NCBI GenBank assembly: GCA_964551295.1
Contig: CAZKDJ010000233.1
Location: 1-6,046, forward strand
DNA: 6,046 nt
Origin: JAFGED01 sp964551295
GTDB taxonomy: Bacteria; Chloroflexota; Anaerolineae; B4-G1
Reading direction: 5' to 3'
Positions 5,134 through 6,046 of this stretch are shown here, piece after piece. The notes under the pieces were generated by a model. It did not search any database. It was not told where the DNA came from and saw only the letters and a list, made by a program, of their open reading frames with translations. Numbering within the stretch: position 1 is the first letter of the stretch; the number at the start of each line of letters is the position of its first letter. The position numbers and the translations under genes are program-made.

Positions 5134-6046
5134 TTACTCCAAATCCCGCCGGTCGACCACGCGCTTGGCCTTACCCATACTGCGCTGGATCGATCCGGGC
5201 TCGACGACCTTGACGACCGTCGAGACGTACAGCGTCTCCTGCATGGCCTTCTTGACCCGGGCCGTCATCTCCTCGAGTGCCTCCCCGTCGTGGGCATAGA
5301 AATCGGGCGATGCCTCGACCCACACCTCCAGCGTGTCCAGCTTGTCCTTCGCCCGATCGACATAGATCACGTACTGCGGCTCCAGTTCCTCGAACTCGAG
5401 CAGCACGTGCTCGACCTGGGAGGGAAAGACGTTGACGCCACGGATGATGAGCATATCGTCGGTACGCCCCAGCACTTTTTCCATGCGCACCATCGTGCGC
5501 CCGCAAGCGCATTTTTCCTTGCGCAGGATCGTGCGGTCGCGCGTGCGATAGCGCACCAGGGGCAGCCCTTCCTTGGTCAGCGTGGTAAACACCAGCTCAC
5601 CCAACTGGTCGTAGCCCAGCGGGTCGCCGTTCTCGGGATCGATGATCTCGGGATAGAAGTGATCCTCGGCGATGTGCAGGCCACAGTGGTAGGGGCACTC
5701 GACCGAGACGCCGGGGCCGATGATCTCCGCCAGGCCGTAGATGTCGTAGGCATCCAGCCCCATGCGCTCCTCGATGTCCTCGCGCATGAGCTCCGTCCAC
5801 GGCTCCGCGCCAAAGAAGCCGACGCGCACGCTGGCCGTTTCCCGCAGGTCGACGCCCATCTGCTTGGCCGTCTCGGCCAGCACCAGCGCGTAAGAAGGCG
5901 TGCAGGTGAGGACGGTCGAGCCAAAGTCCTGCATGATCTCGATCTGCCGCTTGGTCATTCCGCCGGAGACGGGAATCACCGTCGCGCCGACGTGCTCCGC
6001 GCCGATGTGAAACCCCAGGCCGCCGGTGAACAGACCATAGCCATAG
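5134..6046 (-). CDS. paaK: phenylacetate-CoA ligase (PaaK-like), 5' end outside window
   Basis: The visible 303 residues are the C-terminal two-thirds or so of an adenylate-forming aryl-CoA ligase (family length about 430). It converts phenylacetate or a related aryl acid, ATP and CoA to the aryl-CoA, AMP and pyrophosphate in the cytoplasm. The frame is open to the window edge, starting YGYGLFTGGLGFHIGAE; the GTG at 5979 is internal. Signatures are TVLTCTPSYAL, DIYGLAEIIGPGV (A5-type), GELVFTTLTKEGLPLVRYRTRDRT (A6/A7), CACGRT, GRTDDMLIIRGVNVFPSQVE (A8) and the terminal SMGKAKRVVD containing the late catalytic lysine region (A10). CPYHCGL is typical of this family. The gene leads the putative ligase-methyltransferase-thioesterase operon. 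PaaK-like ligases also act on indoleacetate or hydroxy-aryl acids, so phenylacetate is the default, not proven. Confidence 0.92.
   Translation of the reverse strand, partial: YGYGLFTGGLGFHIGAEHVGATVIPVSGGMTKRQIEIMQDFGSTVLTCTPSYALVLAETAKQMGVDLRETASVRVGFFGAEPWTELMREDIEERMGLDAYDIYGLAEIIGPGVSVECPYHCGLHIAEDHFYPEIIDPENGDPLGYDQLGELVFTTLTKEGLPLVRYRTRDRTILRKEKCACGRTMVRMEKVLGRTDDMLIIRGVNVFPSQVEHVLLEFEELEPQYVIYVDRAKDKLDTLEVWVEASPDFYAHDGEALEEMTARVKKAMQETLYVSTVVKVVEPGSIQRSMGKAKRVVDRRDLE

Overview
The window comes from a GC-rich bacterium with compact gene packing. A Chloroflexota (Anaerolineae-like) origin is the best guess. It rests on the style of the short TPR plus membrane-segment protein at 2591-3454, on a phenylacetate-CoA ligase of the type common in anaerobes and thermophiles, and on overall base composition. 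No rRNA or other taxonomic marker is present, so this is inference.

Layout: positions 1-344 hold no convincing gene. They contain what looks like a non-autonomous, MITE-like element (94-245) with 18-bp terminal inverted repeats (17/18 match), a perfect 16-bp inner inverted repeat, and a flanking 10-bp direct repeat (9/10). A terminator-like hairpin (248-301) and a promoter placed so close to the next ATG that the mRNA may be leaderless follow. Plus-strand genes are then pgeF (345-1121, laccase-domain peptidoglycan-editing factor), a class I/II aminotransferase (1369-2532) and a TPR/transmembrane protein gene broken by one in-frame TAA (2591-3454). The aminotransferase has a textbook sigma-70-type promoter and a leader with two adjacent hairpins able to interact.

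On the minus strand, converging on the broken gene with a 10-base gap, lies a probable operon read right to left: a phenylacetate-CoA ligase (paaK-like, 5' end outside the window), a class-2-type O-methyltransferase (4981-3899) and a PaaI-type hotdog thioesterase (3875-3465). A 13-bp inverted repeat sits between the ligase and the methyltransferase.

How the genes may fit together: the ligase would activate an aryl acid to its CoA thioester and the thioesterase would release stalled or wrong thioesters, the usual PaaK/PaaI pairing. The methyltransferase between them suggests a methylated aromatic substrate or product. The aminotransferase could supply aryl-pyruvates or keto acids, but it is on the other strand with its own promoter, so that link is weak. 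The most notable observations are the possible mobile element upstream of pgeF, the single-codon interruption of the TPR gene, and the structured aminotransferase leader.
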